Source: an uncultured Bacteroidales bacterium
Lineage (GTDB): Bacteria > Bacteroidota > Bacteroidia > Bacteroidales > UBA932
Assembly: GCA_905233345.1 (NCBI GenBank)
Contig: CAJODQ010000005.1
Location: 1-63,059, forward strand
Length of the DNA stretch: 63,059 nucleotides
Reading direction: 5' to 3'
Shown here in pieces: positions 9,036 through 18,382 of the stretch. The position numbers were made by a program, and so were the translations under genes. Below the pieces are notes generated by a model that was not told the origin of the DNA, searched no databases, and worked only from the letters and a program-made list of their open reading frames with translations. Numbering within the stretch: the stretch's first letter is position 1; every line of letters begins with the position of its first letter.

Positions 9036-9653
9036 ATGAGAGCCTTGCCCGAACCCTATGTGCTGGTGATCCTGCTGTTGGATGCCGTGCTGCTGCTCTT
9101 TCTTTTCGAGCGGCTGCTCTCGGCGCTGCGAGCCGGTATGGAATGCTGCCGGAGTTTCTACAGCACGCGGGAGTTTCTGGGCAACAACTATCTCTGTGCT
9201 TCTGCGCGACAGATTTTTGTGCTGCTGCTTCCCTTCTATGCCATCACGCTGGTGGTGACGGACGTGAGCCGGATCGGTTTTGGCTGGACCTTGCTGGCGC
9301 TGGTCGCACTGGCGCTGTTTCGGATGCTGGCCGGCCGCCTGACGGGCTGGCTGTCCGGGAAAAATGGGACTTTTCGGTCTTTGGAACGGATAAACGAGGC
9401 GCTTTGTGTGCTCGCTATCTTCGCTTCGCTTCCGGTCTTTGTTTTGGGCTGGCTGGCGCCCGAAATCCCGCACTGGCTGCTCTGGGGGGCACTTTCCCTC
9501 ATCGCATTGGGAGCAGCCGTGATGTATGTGCTGCGGGGAACCCAAATAATTTTATCAGCACAATTTCCTATTTATTATTGGGTTTTGTATCTTTGCGCCC
9601 TGGAATTTTTACCGATCTGTGTGGTAGTTAATATTTTGATGCATGGAAATTAA
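9036..9653 (+). CDS. DUF4271 membrane protein
   Basis: A 205-residue integral membrane protein with about six hydrophobic segments. The motif near residues 45-65 (FYSTREFLGNNYLC) and the C-terminal part (SAQFPIYYWVLYLCALE, ending in NIL) are typical of DUF4271, a Bacteroidota family of unknown function. The ATG at 9036 is favoured over the in-frame codon at 9009 because membrane-like sequence begins there. It overlaps the start of hemD by 11 nt, an arrangement common in Bacteroidota. Confidence 0.8.
   Translation: MRALPEPYVLVILLLDAVLLLFLFERLLSALRAGMECCRSFYSTREFLGNNYLCASARQIFVLLLPFYAITLVVTDVSRIGFGWTLLALVALALFRMLAGRLTGWLSGKNGTFRSLERINEALCVLAIFASLPVFVLGWLAPEIPHWLLWGALSLIALGAAVMYVLRGTQIILSAQFPIYYWVLYLCALEFLPICVVVNILMHGN
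9588..9595 (+). promoter_or_regulatory. Internal -7 box (TATCTTTG) for hemD-rnpA-yidD
   Basis: A perfect TATCTTTG inside the 3' end of the DUF4271 gene, 47 nt before hemD. It could drive hemD, rnpA and yidD separately. Confidence 0.45.
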
Positions 9654-10392
9654 ACGTGTGCTTATTTCGCAGCCCGAACCTTCGGGTGCATCTCCCTATA
9701 CCGACCTGATTTCCAAGTGGGGCTTGACCATCGATTTCCGCCCGTTCTTCCGGGTGGAGGGCGTCTCAACCAGAGACTTTGTGGCACAGCGTGTTACGAT
9801 TCTCGATTATACGGCCATCGTGTTCACTTCGCGCCTGGCCATCGATTCTTTCTTCCACATCTGCGAGCAGACGCGCGTCAATGTGCCGGAGACCATGAAG
9901 TACTTCTGCCAGAGCGAGGCCATCGCCGTGTACCTGCAGAAATACATCGTCTACCGCAAGCGCAAGATCTTCTTCGGCGCCGGCACCGTGGCTTCGATGG
10001 TGGAATCGATCGGCACGAAGCACCGCAACGAAAATTTCCTGATCGCCTGCACCGACAGCCTCAAGCCCGAGGTGCACAAGCTCTTCACCAAAGAGAAACT
10101 CAAGCACGGCAGTGCCGTGTTCGTGCGTACTGTGAGCAACGACCTGCGCGACCTCGACCTGCACAGCTACCAGCTGCTGGCCTTCTACAGCCCTTCCGAC
10201 GTGCGCTCGCTGCAGGAGAGTTTCCCTGAATTCCAGCAGGGCGAGCTCCGCTTCGCCACCTACGGCCCGTCGACGGCCCGCGCCATGGAAGAAGCCGGTC
10301 TCCAGGTGGAGATCAAGGCCCCCTCGCCGCAGGCCCCCTCGATCGCCGAGGCCCTGAGCAACTATTTGGAAGCCAACAAAGGAAAAGAATGA
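9643..10392 (+). CDS. hemD: Uroporphyrinogen-III synthase
   Basis: A 249-residue HemD-family protein, which cyclises hydroxymethylbilane to uroporphyrinogen III in heme/siroheme synthesis. Visible features: an N-terminal ISQPEP segment, YTAIVFTSRLAIDSFF near residue 50, and the C-terminal LLAFYSPSDVRSLQE and FATYGPSTARAMEEAGL blocks. Sequence conservation in this family is low, but the order of genes with rnpA and yidD is the usual Bacteroidota one. Its stop overlaps the rnpA start (ATGA). Confidence 0.88.
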   Translation: MEIKRVLISQPEPSGASPYTDLISKWGLTIDFRPFFRVEGVSTRDFVAQRVTILDYTAIVFTSRLAIDSFFHICEQTRVNVPETMKYFCQSEAIAVYLQKYIVYRKRKIFFGAGTVASMVESIGTKHRNENFLIACTDSLKPEVHKLFTKEKLKHGSAVFVRTVSNDLRDLDLHSYQLLAFYSPSDVRSLQESFPEFQQGELRFATYGPSTARAMEEAGLQVEIKAPSPQAPSIAEALSNYLEANKGKE

Positions 10393-10694
10393 ATGAACGC
10401 CAGATCCTCGCGCTGCTGAAAACCGGGCAGGTGGCCTTCCGCCATCCGCTCAAGTTGCACTATCAGCCCGGCACGGGGGAATTCGGTGTATCGGTGCCCA
10501 AAAGGCACTTCAAGCGCGCGGTCAAGCGCAACCTGCTGAAACGGCGGGTCCGCGAAGCGTACCGGCTCAACCGCAGCCGCCTGGGAGAACTAGACTACGA
10601 CATTTTCATCTACTATATCGGCAAGGAAGTGGAGGACTATGAACGCATCGAAAAAAGCCTTGTGGCGCTCCTGGACGATCTGGCTGCCCGTTAA
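10389..10694 (+). CDS. rnpA: Ribonuclease P protein component
   Basis: A 101-residue basic protein that binds the RNase P RNA for tRNA 5' maturation. The RNR signature is intact ([18 protein letters not shown], about residues 37-54). Slightly shorter than the usual 110-130 residues. It overlaps hemD by 4 nt and yidD by 56 nt, so the three genes are probably translationally coupled. Confidence 0.93.
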   Translation: MNERQILALLKTGQVAFRHPLKLHYQPGTGEFGVSVPKRHFKRAVKRNLLKRRVREAYRLNRSRLGELDYDIFIYYIGKEVEDYERIEKSLVALLDDLAAR

Positions 10695-10884
10695 ACTCAT
10701 CCGGCTCTACCAGATCCTGCTGTCGCCCTACATGGGCCGGCAGTGCCGCTACACGCCCACATGCTCGAACTACGCCCTCGAAGCCCTGCAGAAACACGGC
10801 CTGCTGCGCGGCAGCTGGCTGGCCGTCAAGCGCATCCTCCGCTGCGCGCCCTGGGGTGGCAGCGGCTACGATCCGGTGCCTTGA
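10639..10884 (+). CDS. yidD: Membrane protein insertion efficiency factor YidD
   Basis: An 81-residue YidD protein with the family core [19 protein letters not shown] and the C-terminal [14 protein letters not shown]. It assists YidC-dependent membrane insertion. The gene starts inside rnpA in another frame, a conserved overlap. Its 3' end overlaps the convergent acyltransferase gene by 19 bp. Confidence 0.93.
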   Translation: MNASKKALWRSWTIWLPVKLIRLYQILLSPYMGRQCRYTPTCSNYALEALQKHGLLRGSWLAVKRILRCAPWGGSGYDPVP

Positions 10885-12722
10885 TCTTTCAGGGTATAGC
10901 CGAAGCGGTTCATGATGGCTTCGCGCTCGGGGAAGGTGGTGATGTCTTTGGTCATCGAGACGATTTCCTCGCGGGGGTAATCGGTCAGGCGGAGGAGAAT
11001 CAGGCCGTCGAGGCTGTAGTTGAAGAGCGGATCCACGTTGAAGCAGAGGATGCGGGCGTGGACCTTCATGTATTTCTTCACCAGCGTCGGCATCCGGTAC
11101 TGGTTGTCCGACAGCCGCATCAGGAAGCGGTCGAACTTCTCGAAACCATCCATCTTCTTCCGGAGCAGGCTGCGCGGATTGATGCGCAGATAGTCGGGAT
11201 CGAACGGCGTGGACGGGACGGCCGTCCGCTCCGGCAGCATCGAAGAATGCTTGTTTTCCAGATAGTAGACCATCAGGCTCTGGTAGAACTTCGGATAGCT
11301 GTTGCTGATGCTCACGGGCCCCAGGAAATATTGGACGTCCGGGAAGCGCATGACGCTATGCATCAAGCCTTTGAGTAGCAGCATCAACGGCAGCGCCTCC
11401 TTCTGGTACTCCAGGCTCACAAAGCTGCGGCCCAGTTCGCAGACCTCGCGCATCGTCGGCTCGAAATCCTTGGAATAGGAAAAGAGCGAACTTGTGTAGA
11501 AGCCTTCCAGGCCTCCGTGTTTTTCAAAGATTTCGCTGCCGATGCCGAGCCGGTAGGCACCGGCGATCCGCTTGCGCTTGGCATCCCAGAGAATCAGATG
11601 CTTGTAGTATTTGTCGTAGTCGTCGATGTCGAGGGCCTGGTTGCTGCCTTCGCCCGTGGCGCGGAACGCCTCTTCCCGGCGGCGACCCAGCTCCATGATC
11701 GCAACGGGAATGTCTTTGGCCTCGGCCAGGTAGCACTGGTAGTTGGCCACGTCGAAAAGCTTGTTGCCGGCGGCCCGGAGCCGGTCGAACTCCTTGACGA
11801 CGGCTTTCTTGTCGCGCGGGAGCGCGATGGGTGTCACGACCGCCGGTGTCGGCAGCGGCGTCTTGTTGCTGTCGTTGAATTCCGCTTCCATGCAGTAGAC
11901 GCGGCTGCGCAGATAGCCGCCGAGCTGGTCCAGGTCGGCATATTCGGCCAGTTCATTGGGCATGATGGGCTTGCCGATGCGCATCGGGATGGTCTTTCCC
12001 TTCTTGTTGAAGAGCTCGTTGGCCAGGTTGATGGTCCGCAACATCGGGTGGAAGCGGCCCAGGAAATGGAATTTCCGCGAGTTCTGGGCTTCGAAATAGA
12101 TGGGAATCACCGGCACGTTCGCATTGCGGATGAGCTTGATCATCGACTCGGGCCAGGGGACGTCCTCGATCACATGCTGCTTCAGCGCGGTGCGGCGGGA
12201 AGGACGCTGGTAGGTCGATACTTCGCCGGCGGGGAAAAGGCCGAGGCTGCCGCCGGCGGCCAGATGCTCCTTGGCCAGGCGGATGCCCGACAGGCTGCTG
12301 CGCGAGGTCACGCTGTCCGTGAAAGGATTCACCGCGAAGAATGATTCCTTGAGGGAGGGAATCATCGTCAGGATGAAGTTGGTCAGGATTTTATAGTCGG
12401 TGCGCATCGTGCCGATCACGGCGCTCAGGATCAGGCCGTCGACCGATCCGACAGGATGGTTCGAGATAGTGATGAAAGGCCCGTCCTGCGGAATGTTGTT
12501 GAACTGGGCCGGGTTGAGGTCGTAGTTGATGCCGATGTCCCCGAGGATGTGTGCCGAGAATTCGGGACCCTGGTACTGCTTGCACCGGTCGTTCGACTTG
12601 TTGACCTTGTTGAATCCGAACAGCCACATCGCCAGCGAGGCCAGGATCCAGCCGATGGGACCGCGCATGCGCAGCAGCCCCATAATGTCGGATTTATTGA
12701 TTATCTTTGTTTTCTTCTTCAT
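10866..12722 (-). CDS. Bifunctional acyltransferase for amino-acid lipids (OlsF/GlsF-like: PlsC domain plus GNAT/hemolysin domain)
   Basis: A 618-residue two-domain protein. The N-terminal half (about residues 60-310) is a PlsC-type O-acyltransferase with the NHPVGSVDG motif and a FPAGEVS block. The C-terminal half (about 340-560) is an OlsB/hemolysin-type N-acyltransferase ([20 protein letters not shown], then [12 protein letters not shown]). In family knowledge the GNAT half N-acylates an amino acid (ornithine or glycine) and the PlsC half adds the second acyl chain. This makes OlsF-type ornithine lipids or Bacteroides glycine lipids; the substrate cannot be read from sequence. Start at 12722, 17 nt from its -7 box. 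Confidence 0.85.
   Translation of the reverse strand: MKKKTKIINKSDIMGLLRMRGPIGWILASLAMWLFGFNKVNKSNDRCKQYQGPEFSAHILGDIGINYDLNPAQFNNIPQDGPFITISNHPVGSVDGLILSAVIGTMRTDYKILTNFILTMIPSLKESFFAVNPFTDSVTSRSSLSGIRLAKEHLAAGGSLGLFPAGEVSTYQRPSRRTALKQHVIEDVPWPESMIKLIRNANVPVIPIYFEAQNSRKFHFLGRFHPMLRTINLANELFNKKGKTIPMRIGKPIMPNELAEYADLDQLGGYLRSRVYCMEAEFNDSNKTPLPTPAVVTPIALPRDKKAVVKEFDRLRAAGNKLFDVANYQCYLAEAKDIPVAIMELGRRREEAFRATGEGSNQALDIDDYDKYYKHLILWDAKRKRIAGAYRLGIGSEIFEKHGGLEGFYTSSLFSYSKDFEPTMREVCELGRSFVSLEYQKEALPLMLLLKGLMHSVMRFPDVQYFLGPVSISNSYPKFYQSLMVYYLENKHSSMLPERTAVPSTPFDPDYLRINPRSLLRKKMDGFEKFDRFLMRLSDNQYRMPTLVKKYMKVHARILCFNVDPLFNYSLDGLILLRLTDYPREEIVSMTKDITTFPEREAIMNRFGYTLKDQGTGS
12702..12709 (+). promoter_or_regulatory. 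-7 box (TATCTTTG) for uvrC
   Basis: TATCTTTG lies inside the first codons of the divergent acyltransferase gene, 49 nt before the uvrC GTG. The 5' ends of the two divergent transcripts would overlap. Confidence 0.5.
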
Positions 12723-12739
12723 AAGAAGCGAACAGAAAA

Positions 12740-12747
12740 CAAAGGTA
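12740..12747 (-). promoter_or_regulatory. -7 box (TACCTTTG) for the acyltransferase gene
   Basis: Minus-strand TACCTTTG, 17 nt before the ATG at 12722. Confidence 0.5.
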
Positions 12748-12758
12748 ACAATTATTCC

Positions 12759-14246
12759 GTGAATCTCCGAGAGAAGATCGACAACCTGCCCCACGATCCC
12801 GGGGTGTACCGCTACCTCGATGCGAGCGGCACGGTGATCTATGTGGGCAAGGCCAAGGACCTGAAGCGGCGCGTGTCGCAGTATTTCCGGCCGCCGGAGC
12901 AGTTGGACCGCAAGACCCAGGCGCTGGTGGAACACATCGCCGACCTCCACTACACCGTGGTGGAGACCGAAGAAGACGCACTGCTGCTCGAAAACAACCT
13001 CATCAAGCAGTTGCAGCCCCACTATAACATCCTGCTCAAGGACGACAAAACCTACCCCTGGATCTGCATCCGCAAGGAGCCTTTTCCGCGCGTGATGCTG
13101 ACGCGGCGCTATGTGCAGGACGGCTCGCTGTACTACGGGCCTTACGCGTCCGTGTTCCATGCGCGCCGGCTCCTCGATCTGATGGGGAACCTCTATAAGC
13201 TGCGCATCTGCGCCCATGCGCTCACGCCCGAGCAGATTGCCGGCGGAAAGCTGCGCTGCTGCTTGAACTACCACCTCGACAAGTGTGCCGGTCCCTGCGA
13301 GGGTCTCTTCTCCGAAGCGGAATACGACGCCCAGATCGAGGAGATCAAAAAGCTGCTCAGCGGGCGCACGCGCCAGCTTATGAGCGCCTGCCGCGCCGAG
13401 ATGCTGCAGGCTGCCGCCGAGCTCCGCTTCGAGGACGCGCAGGAGTGGAAAGACCGTCTCGCACTGCTGGAAGCCCACCACGAGCGGGAGAAAGCCGTGG
13501 GTCATGGCATCCTCGACATGGAGACCTACAAGCTTCTCAAGGAGAAAAACCTGCCGCAGCGCATCGAAAAGTCGGAGAAAGTGGTGGCGCAGCTGCAGAA
13601 AGACCTCGGCATGAAAGTGCCGCCGCGGCACATCGAGTGCTTCGACAACTCCAACATTCAGGGCACGAACCCCGTGGCTTCGTGCGTGGTGTTCAAGGAC
13701 GGCCTGCCGAGCAAGCGCGACTACCGGCATTTCAACATCAAGACCGTGGTGGGCGCCAACGACTACGCCTCCATGAAAGAGGTGGTGAACCGGCGCTACT
13801 CGCGCATGATGGCCGAGGGCGAAGAGCTGCCGCAACTCATTGTGATCGACGGCGGAAAAGGGCAGCTCGGCTTCGCGCTGGAAGCCCTCATGGAGCTTGG
13901 TATCGCCGACCAGGTATTCATCGTGGGCCTGGCCAAACGCCTGGAAGAGGTCATCGTGCCGGGCGATCCGCTTCCGCTCTTCCTCGACCGCAACTCTTCC
14001 TCGTTGCGCGTGCTCATGCAAATCCGCGACGAGGCGCACCGCTTCGGCATCACGCACCACCGCAACCTCCGCAGCAAGGCCCAGACGGTCAGTCAGCTGC
14101 GCGCGATCCCGGGCATCGGGCCCCGGATCGAGGAAAAGCTTATTAAACAGTTCAAGAGTTACAAGCGGATCAAGGAAGCCTCGCTTGAGGAACTTACGGC
14201 CGTGGTTGGGCCGAAGCTTGCTTCGCTAATCCATTCCACTGAATGA
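12759..14246 (+). CDS. uvrC: Excinuclease ABC subunit C, internally shortened
   Basis: A 495-residue UvrC, the nuclease that makes both incisions in nucleotide excision repair. In order: GIY-YIG nuclease (about 10-95; YVGKAKDLKRR), UVR motif (about 215-235), RNase H-like nuclease with D296 (ECFDNSN), D364 (VIDGGKGQ) and H427 (DEAHRFG), then helix-hairpin-helix (IPGIGPRIEEKL). Most UvrCs are 550-620 residues. The missing length falls between the UVR motif and the second nuclease, and all catalytic residues remain. No ATG lies at the fold start, so the GTG at 12759 is the likely start. It overlaps the convergent pnuC by 53 bp. Confidence 0.92.
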   Translation: MNLREKIDNLPHDPGVYRYLDASGTVIYVGKAKDLKRRVSQYFRPPEQLDRKTQALVEHIADLHYTVVETEEDALLLENNLIKQLQPHYNILLKDDKTYPWICIRKEPFPRVMLTRRYVQDGSLYYGPYASVFHARRLLDLMGNLYKLRICAHALTPEQIAGGKLRCCLNYHLDKCAGPCEGLFSEAEYDAQIEEIKKLLSGRTRQLMSACRAEMLQAAAELRFEDAQEWKDRLALLEAHHEREKAVGHGILDMETYKLLKEKNLPQRIEKSEKVVAQLQKDLGMKVPPRHIECFDNSNIQGTNPVASCVVFKDGLPSKRDYRHFNIKTVVGANDYASMKEVVNRRYSRMMAEGEELPQLIVIDGGKGQLGFALEALMELGIADQVFIVGLAKRLEEVIVPGDPLPLFLDRNSSSLRVLMQIRDEAHRFGITHHRNLRSKAQTVSQLRAIPGIGPRIEEKLIKQFKSYKRIKEASLEELTAVVGPKLASLIHSTE

Positions 14247-14892
14247 GGCCATAGATGGCGTTCGCCAGGAAGAAGGCGAACATCACCAGCATCAGCGCGG
14301 CGTGCTCCTCGCCCCGGACAGTGGCGATGGTCCATTTCACCACCTGCACGCCATCGATCAGGATCCAGAGGATCCATTGCTCGGCAAAGGCCTTGACCAT
14401 CATGTACATCGCGACGATCGACACCACGGTGGTGGTGGCATCGAGCCAGGGCTGCGAGTCGCCGATGAAGGGTTGGGAGAGCAGCCAGGCGAAAGCCGGA
14501 ATCAGCACCGCCGAGACGGCCAGCAGGATGAGCGCGGCTTTGCGGGTCAAATGGACCACGTTCACGACACCGCTCTCCTGGTTCTGGTTTTTGGCCCAGT
14601 TGATCCAGCCGATGAACTGCATGGGCAGGTAGTAAAGCAAGTAGAGGGCGGAATCGGCGTAAAGTCTTGATTTCCAAGAGATATAGACGTATATTGCGTT
14701 ATAGATGATGCCGAAGAAGTAGTTCCAGATATAGCCTTTGGCACAAAGCACCAGGTTGAGGATACCGGTGACGGCCGTGATGAAGCCGAGGGTGTCCCAT
14801 TCGCCGCCCAGCAACGAGGGGAGGATGCTGACAACCGTGGTGCCGATGATCAGGAACCAGTCGAACCAATTGAGGGAGTGGGTGTTGTTCAT
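14194..14892 (-). CDS. pnuC: PnuC-family nicotinamide riboside transporter
   Basis: A 232-residue membrane protein with about seven membrane helices. PnuC proteins take up nicotinamide riboside by facilitated diffusion for NAD salvage. Family features: GYIWNYFFGIIYNAIYVYISW, YYLPMQFIGWINW and, near the end, EQWILWILIDG, a WxxW element expected near the substrate site. Specificity within the family (nicotinamide riboside, thiamine, riboflavin) cannot be settled by eye. It lies 15 nt downstream of the zincin-barrel gene. A second family member is at 27759. Confidence 0.9.
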   Translation of the reverse strand: MNNTHSLNWFDWFLIIGTTVVSILPSLLGGEWDTLGFITAVTGILNLVLCAKGYIWNYFFGIIYNAIYVYISWKSRLYADSALYLLYYLPMQFIGWINWAKNQNQESGVVNVVHLTRKAALILLAVSAVLIPAFAWLLSQPFIGDSQPWLDATTTVVSIVAMYMMVKAFAEQWILWILIDGVQVVKWTIATVRGEEHAALMLVMFAFFLANAIYGLIQWNGLAKQASAQPRP

Positions 14893-14907
14893 GGTTTGCG
14901 GGGCGGG

Positions 14908-17871
14908 TTACAGGCCGGTGGAAAAGACGAAGCGGATGGATCCCCATTTGCCGGAATCGTGGGCGCGCGCGTATTGGATGCCGAACTTCAGTTCCGTGCC
15001 AATGCGGAAGAGGTAGGTGTTGAACAGGAGCTTGGTGCCGTACGCCAGGTAGTTCTTCGGCGCGAAACCGGTGATCTGGCTGCCGTCCATCACAGGGGCG
15101 CGAAGGTCGCGGGCACCGTCGACGAAGGGGATGAGGATGATGCGCTTCAGGTAGAAGAAAAAGCCGCCGTTGAGGTCGCCCGTATAGATGGGCAGGGCGT
15201 ATTCCACCAGCAGGCGGTGGTAATCCATCAGGATCATGTTGTCGTAGCCGTAAGGGCGTCGCACCAGGTTGTAGGCAGGGGTGAAGAACAGGCCATCCTG
15301 GGGCTGGTGCTGGTAGGCGTAGGTAAGTTTGAAGCCATCCTCTGCGCGGAAACCGGGCAGGTAGGCGTAGGCGCGCAGGGCGCCGACGGGGTTGCGGATC
15401 TCCCGGGGACCGATGCGGGTCTCACCGCTGAGCTGGACGCCGAAGCCCAGGCGCGGCGTCAGGCGCGAAGTGGGCCGGGCGAGCCGCGTGTCGACCAGCA
15501 GGTCGGCATTCAGCACGCTGGAGAAGGTGCTGCCGATGAAATGGTCGTCCGGAGCCCGGTACAAATACCCGTCGTTGGTCAGCGTGAAGCCCAGGTGCGG
15601 CTCTACGGTGGTATACCAGCCGCCGCTGGTAAACTGCAGCGGGATGGAGAGGCGCAGGTTGAAGTTGATGGACGGCTTGTTGAGGGTGTCGAGCATGGCG
15701 GCGGGCCTGCCCTCGGGACGGCCGGGGTGCATGTCGGTCATCTGGAAGGTGCGGCTGCGCTCGTTGAAGTCGAAGGCCGCTTCGATCACCGGATACAGGC
15801 CGGTATATTTTACGTACGCGTGGGCGCCGTGGTGCCGCTTGAAGTAGGAGTAGCCCAGGGTGGCAGCCAGCGTGCCCAGCTCGTTCTGCGACATGACGGT
15901 TATGCCGGGGGCCACATATTCGTACAGCCGGTCGATCTGGTTGAGGTTAAATCCGCTCAGGTCGTTCATGATGCGGTCGATGTTGACGTAAAGCGGGGCC
16001 CAGGAGTGGATGTGGAAGCCGTGGAAGAGCTTGTTGTAACGTTTGGCCGGAAGAGAGTCGATGTGGCTGCGCAGCTGCGGGTTTTCGGTTTCCTCAAGGG
16101 TTTTCACATACTGGGTCGCCTGCTGGGCGTTTTCTTCGGCCACACGGTTGAGGATATAGGGCTTTTCGAAAGATGCGGGCTTTCGGTCCGTCCGGGTGAG
16201 GGGGATCTGCGCGGGCAGGTAGCCCAGGTGGCTGTAGTCGGCGTAGTAGAGGGTGCCGCTGGCCTCGTCAAGCCAGGGCTGGGCGGTCCCGTAGGGCGAA
16301 TTGACCCAGCGCTGCAGGCGGCCCGAGGCCGGGTCGAGCATGTAGATGTTGCTCAGGCCATCGAGGTCGGTGACGAAATAAAGCAGGCTGTCGCCGGCAC
16401 TGCGCAGGTCGCGGATCATGCGGCTCTGGGGCGGAACGACACAGGTCCATTCGCCGTCGTGCCGGTAGATGCCTTCGCCTTCGTTGGTGATGACCGTGGC
16501 GTAGCGGGCATCACGCAGCTGCACCAGGTTGACGAGCTGGCCGTTTTCGGGCGCAGGGAAGCGCTCGAGCAACTGGCCGTCGTGGTCGAGCACCACAGCG
16601 TCAGAGCCGCCCTGGACTTTGTATTCCACGGCCAGGATCTTGCCGTCGGGGGCCACGCTGGGGTTGACATAGCGTGTGTGGCGGGTGAGGGTCTGCATGC
16701 GGCCGTTGCGCGTGTCATAGCGGCGGATCACCGACCAGGAGCGCATCTCCCAGCGGGGGTCGCGCACGATCTCCGAAAAGATGAAACTGTGGTCGCCGTC
16801 CTTGACCAGGGTGCTGGTGTTGGCCGAGAAAGGCCGCACGTAGTGGTATCTGCCCAGCGAGTCGATGCGGGCCAGGCGCTTCTCGAAGGGCAGGCCGGTC
16901 ATCGTGACATAGATGTTGCCCTCCACGGGCAGCGGGTTGTTGAGGTCGATGTAATATTTTCCTTTGTTGCTGACGAGATGCTCGGTCTGGGTGTACGGCA
17001 TCCGCAGGTAATAGTCCCAGGTCCAGAGGGAATTGTAGCGGGCCACGGCCTCGCGCCAGTTCTTGCGGGTGGTCAGGCCCGAGCCCTTGATGGTGCTTCG
17101 GTGCGAGACGCTGAAGAAGCGCCACCAGCTGCGCGCCTTCTCTTCCAGGATGTCGCCCATGACGTAGTAGTTGCCGGAATGGTTGCGCATCGTGCTGTTG
17201 AGCATGTAGCCCAGGGCGTATTTGTTGGGGGTGTAATGGCGGTAGGAGCCGTAGCGCCAGTTGTCGTATTTGCGGATGTCGCCCGCCAGGAAGGCGGCGC
17301 GGTAGTAGCGCAGGAATTCGGGATCGCGGCCCCGGCCGGCATGGGTCATGTCGGTTTCGTGCGACACGGCGTCACCTTCGTTCTGGGTCGTGGAGGGGAA
17401 GCCCATGACGAAAGCCTGTTCGCCGAAAAACCATTGGAGCGGGCGCAGGTTCCCCTGGGTGTAATGGGTGAACTGGCCTACGTGGCGGCCTTCGTGGAGG
17501 GCCAGCTGATCAATCCAGTCAAGAGCGTAGAGGGGGTCGCCGGGGGGCGTGGTGTAGAGCTCGATGCGCCGCGGGGCCCACGACACGTTGCCGTTGCTGT
17601 TCATGTTGTAGGGCTGCAGGATCAGCGGCATGCGCGGCGGGTTGATGTGGAGCCCCGTCAGGGTGGATTCGCGCGTGCGCTCAAAGGCGTAGAGGTATTC
17701 GCGGGCCAGGGAGTCGATGTCGCGGGGATAGATCAGGGTGAAGTGGTCACCCTTGAGTTGGTTCCAGCGGACGGGGGTGGGAGCACTGCCCGGGAAGTAG
17801 TACTGGCCGGCCGCCTGCGGTGCGATGAGCAGCAGGCAGAGGGCGAGAAGGACGGTGCTTTTTTTCCACAT
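14908..17871 (-). CDS. Outer-membrane protein with zincin-like, propeller-like and beta-barrel regions
   Basis: A 987-residue exported protein (signal peptide, residues 1-22). Residues 30-330 contain an HExxH-type motif, H126-E127-G128-R129-H130 (ALHEGRHVGQF), as in gluzincin metallopeptidases. Residues about 370-620 carry TolB/WD40-like repeats (APDGKILAVEYK, LYFVTDLDGLSNIYMLD). From about 640 to the end, alternating aromatic strands look like an outer-membrane beta-barrel (YLAYGTKLLFNTYLFRIG near the terminus). The architecture suggests a surface or periplasmic protease anchored by its own barrel; the peptidase activity is inference. Its -7 box ends 7 nt before the ATG. Confidence 0.7.
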   Translation of the reverse strand: MWKKSTVLLALCLLLIAPQAAGQYYFPGSAPTPVRWNQLKGDHFTLIYPRDIDSLAREYLYAFERTRESTLTGLHINPPRMPLILQPYNMNSNGNVSWAPRRIELYTTPPGDPLYALDWIDQLALHEGRHVGQFTHYTQGNLRPLQWFFGEQAFVMGFPSTTQNEGDAVSHETDMTHAGRGRDPEFLRYYRAAFLAGDIRKYDNWRYGSYRHYTPNKYALGYMLNSTMRNHSGNYYVMGDILEEKARSWWRFFSVSHRSTIKGSGLTTRKNWREAVARYNSLWTWDYYLRMPYTQTEHLVSNKGKYYIDLNNPLPVEGNIYVTMTGLPFEKRLARIDSLGRYHYVRPFSANTSTLVKDGDHSFIFSEIVRDPRWEMRSWSVIRRYDTRNGRMQTLTRHTRYVNPSVAPDGKILAVEYKVQGGSDAVVLDHDGQLLERFPAPENGQLVNLVQLRDARYATVITNEGEGIYRHDGEWTCVVPPQSRMIRDLRSAGDSLLYFVTDLDGLSNIYMLDPASGRLQRWVNSPYGTAQPWLDEASGTLYYADYSHLGYLPAQIPLTRTDRKPASFEKPYILNRVAEENAQQATQYVKTLEETENPQLRSHIDSLPAKRYNKLFHGFHIHSWAPLYVNIDRIMNDLSGFNLNQIDRLYEYVAPGITVMSQNELGTLAATLGYSYFKRHHGAHAYVKYTGLYPVIEAAFDFNERSRTFQMTDMHPGRPEGRPAAMLDTLNKPSINFNLRLSIPLQFTSGGWYTTVEPHLGFTLTNDGYLYRAPDDHFIGSTFSSVLNADLLVDTRLARPTSRLTPRLGFGVQLSGETRIGPREIRNPVGALRAYAYLPGFRAEDGFKLTYAYQHQPQDGLFFTPAYNLVRRPYGYDNMILMDYHRLLVEYALPIYTGDLNGGFFFYLKRIILIPFVDGARDLRAPVMDGSQITGFAPKNYLAYGTKLLFNTYLFRIGTELKFGIQYARAHDSGKWGSIRFVFSTGL

Positions 17872-17878
17872 AGAATTG

Positions 17879-17886
17879 CAAAGATA
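17879..17886 (-). promoter_or_regulatory. -7 box (TATCTTTG), near-leaderless, for the zincin-barrel gene
   Basis: Minus-strand TATCTTTG; only 7 nt separate it from the ATG at 17871. Confidence 0.6.
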
Positions 17887-17918
17887 GGCAAAAAGTGTTC
17901 CCCAACGTGTTTTTTGGC

Positions 17919-17926
17919 TATCTTTG
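17919..17926 (+). promoter_or_regulatory. -7 box (TATCTTTG), near-leaderless, for tadA
   Basis: TATCTTTG followed by 5 nt and then the tadA ATG. Confidence 0.6.
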
Positions 17927-17931
17927 TTGGT

Positions 17932-18363
17932 ATGAACGACGAACAGTACATGCAGGAGGCGCTGCGCGAGGCGCGGCTGGCGCTGGCCGACCGGGAGGTT
18001 CCCATCGGGGGTGTGGTGGTCTGCGGCGGGCGCGTCATTGCCCGGGCGCACAATCTCACGGAGACGCTGACCGACGTGACGGCGCACGCTGAAATGCAGC
18101 TCATTGGAATGGCTGCGGAGTTTCTGGGGGGCAAGTATCTGAATGATTGTACGCTGTATGTGACGGTTGAGCCGTGTCCGATGTGTGCCGCCGCCCTGGC
18201 CTGGGCGCAGCTCGGCCGGTTGGTCTACGGTGCCGCCGATCCCAAGCGCGGCTACTCGCTTTTCACGCCGTCGCTCCTCCATCCCCGTACGGAAGTCGTC
18301 TCCGGAGTCCTTTCTGCTGACGCCGCCCGCCTCATGACGGATTTCTTCAAAGAACAACGCTAG
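17932..18363 (+). CDS. tadA: tRNA adenosine(34) deaminase
   Basis: A 143-residue deaminase that converts adenosine 34 to inosine in tRNA-Arg(ACG). The zinc site is complete: H52 and the catalytic E54 in AHAEM, with C82 and C85 in PCPMC. The ATG at 17932 matches the fold start and lies 5 nt after a perfect -7 box, so the transcript may be leaderless. Divergent from the zincin-barrel gene. Confidence 0.95.
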   Translation: MNDEQYMQEALREARLALADREVPIGGVVVCGGRVIARAHNLTETLTDVTAHAEMQLIGMAAEFLGGKYLNDCTLYVTVEPCPMCAAALAWAQLGRLVYGAADPKRGYSLFTPSLLHPRTEVVSGVLSADAARLMTDFFKEQR

Positions 18364-18382
18364 TATATATCTAAAAAAGTAT

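Noticed and set aside
14878-17931. Long plus-strand open frame in front of tadA
   Set aside because: Antisense shadow of the zincin-barrel gene. The true tadA start is the ATG at 17932 beside its promoter box.
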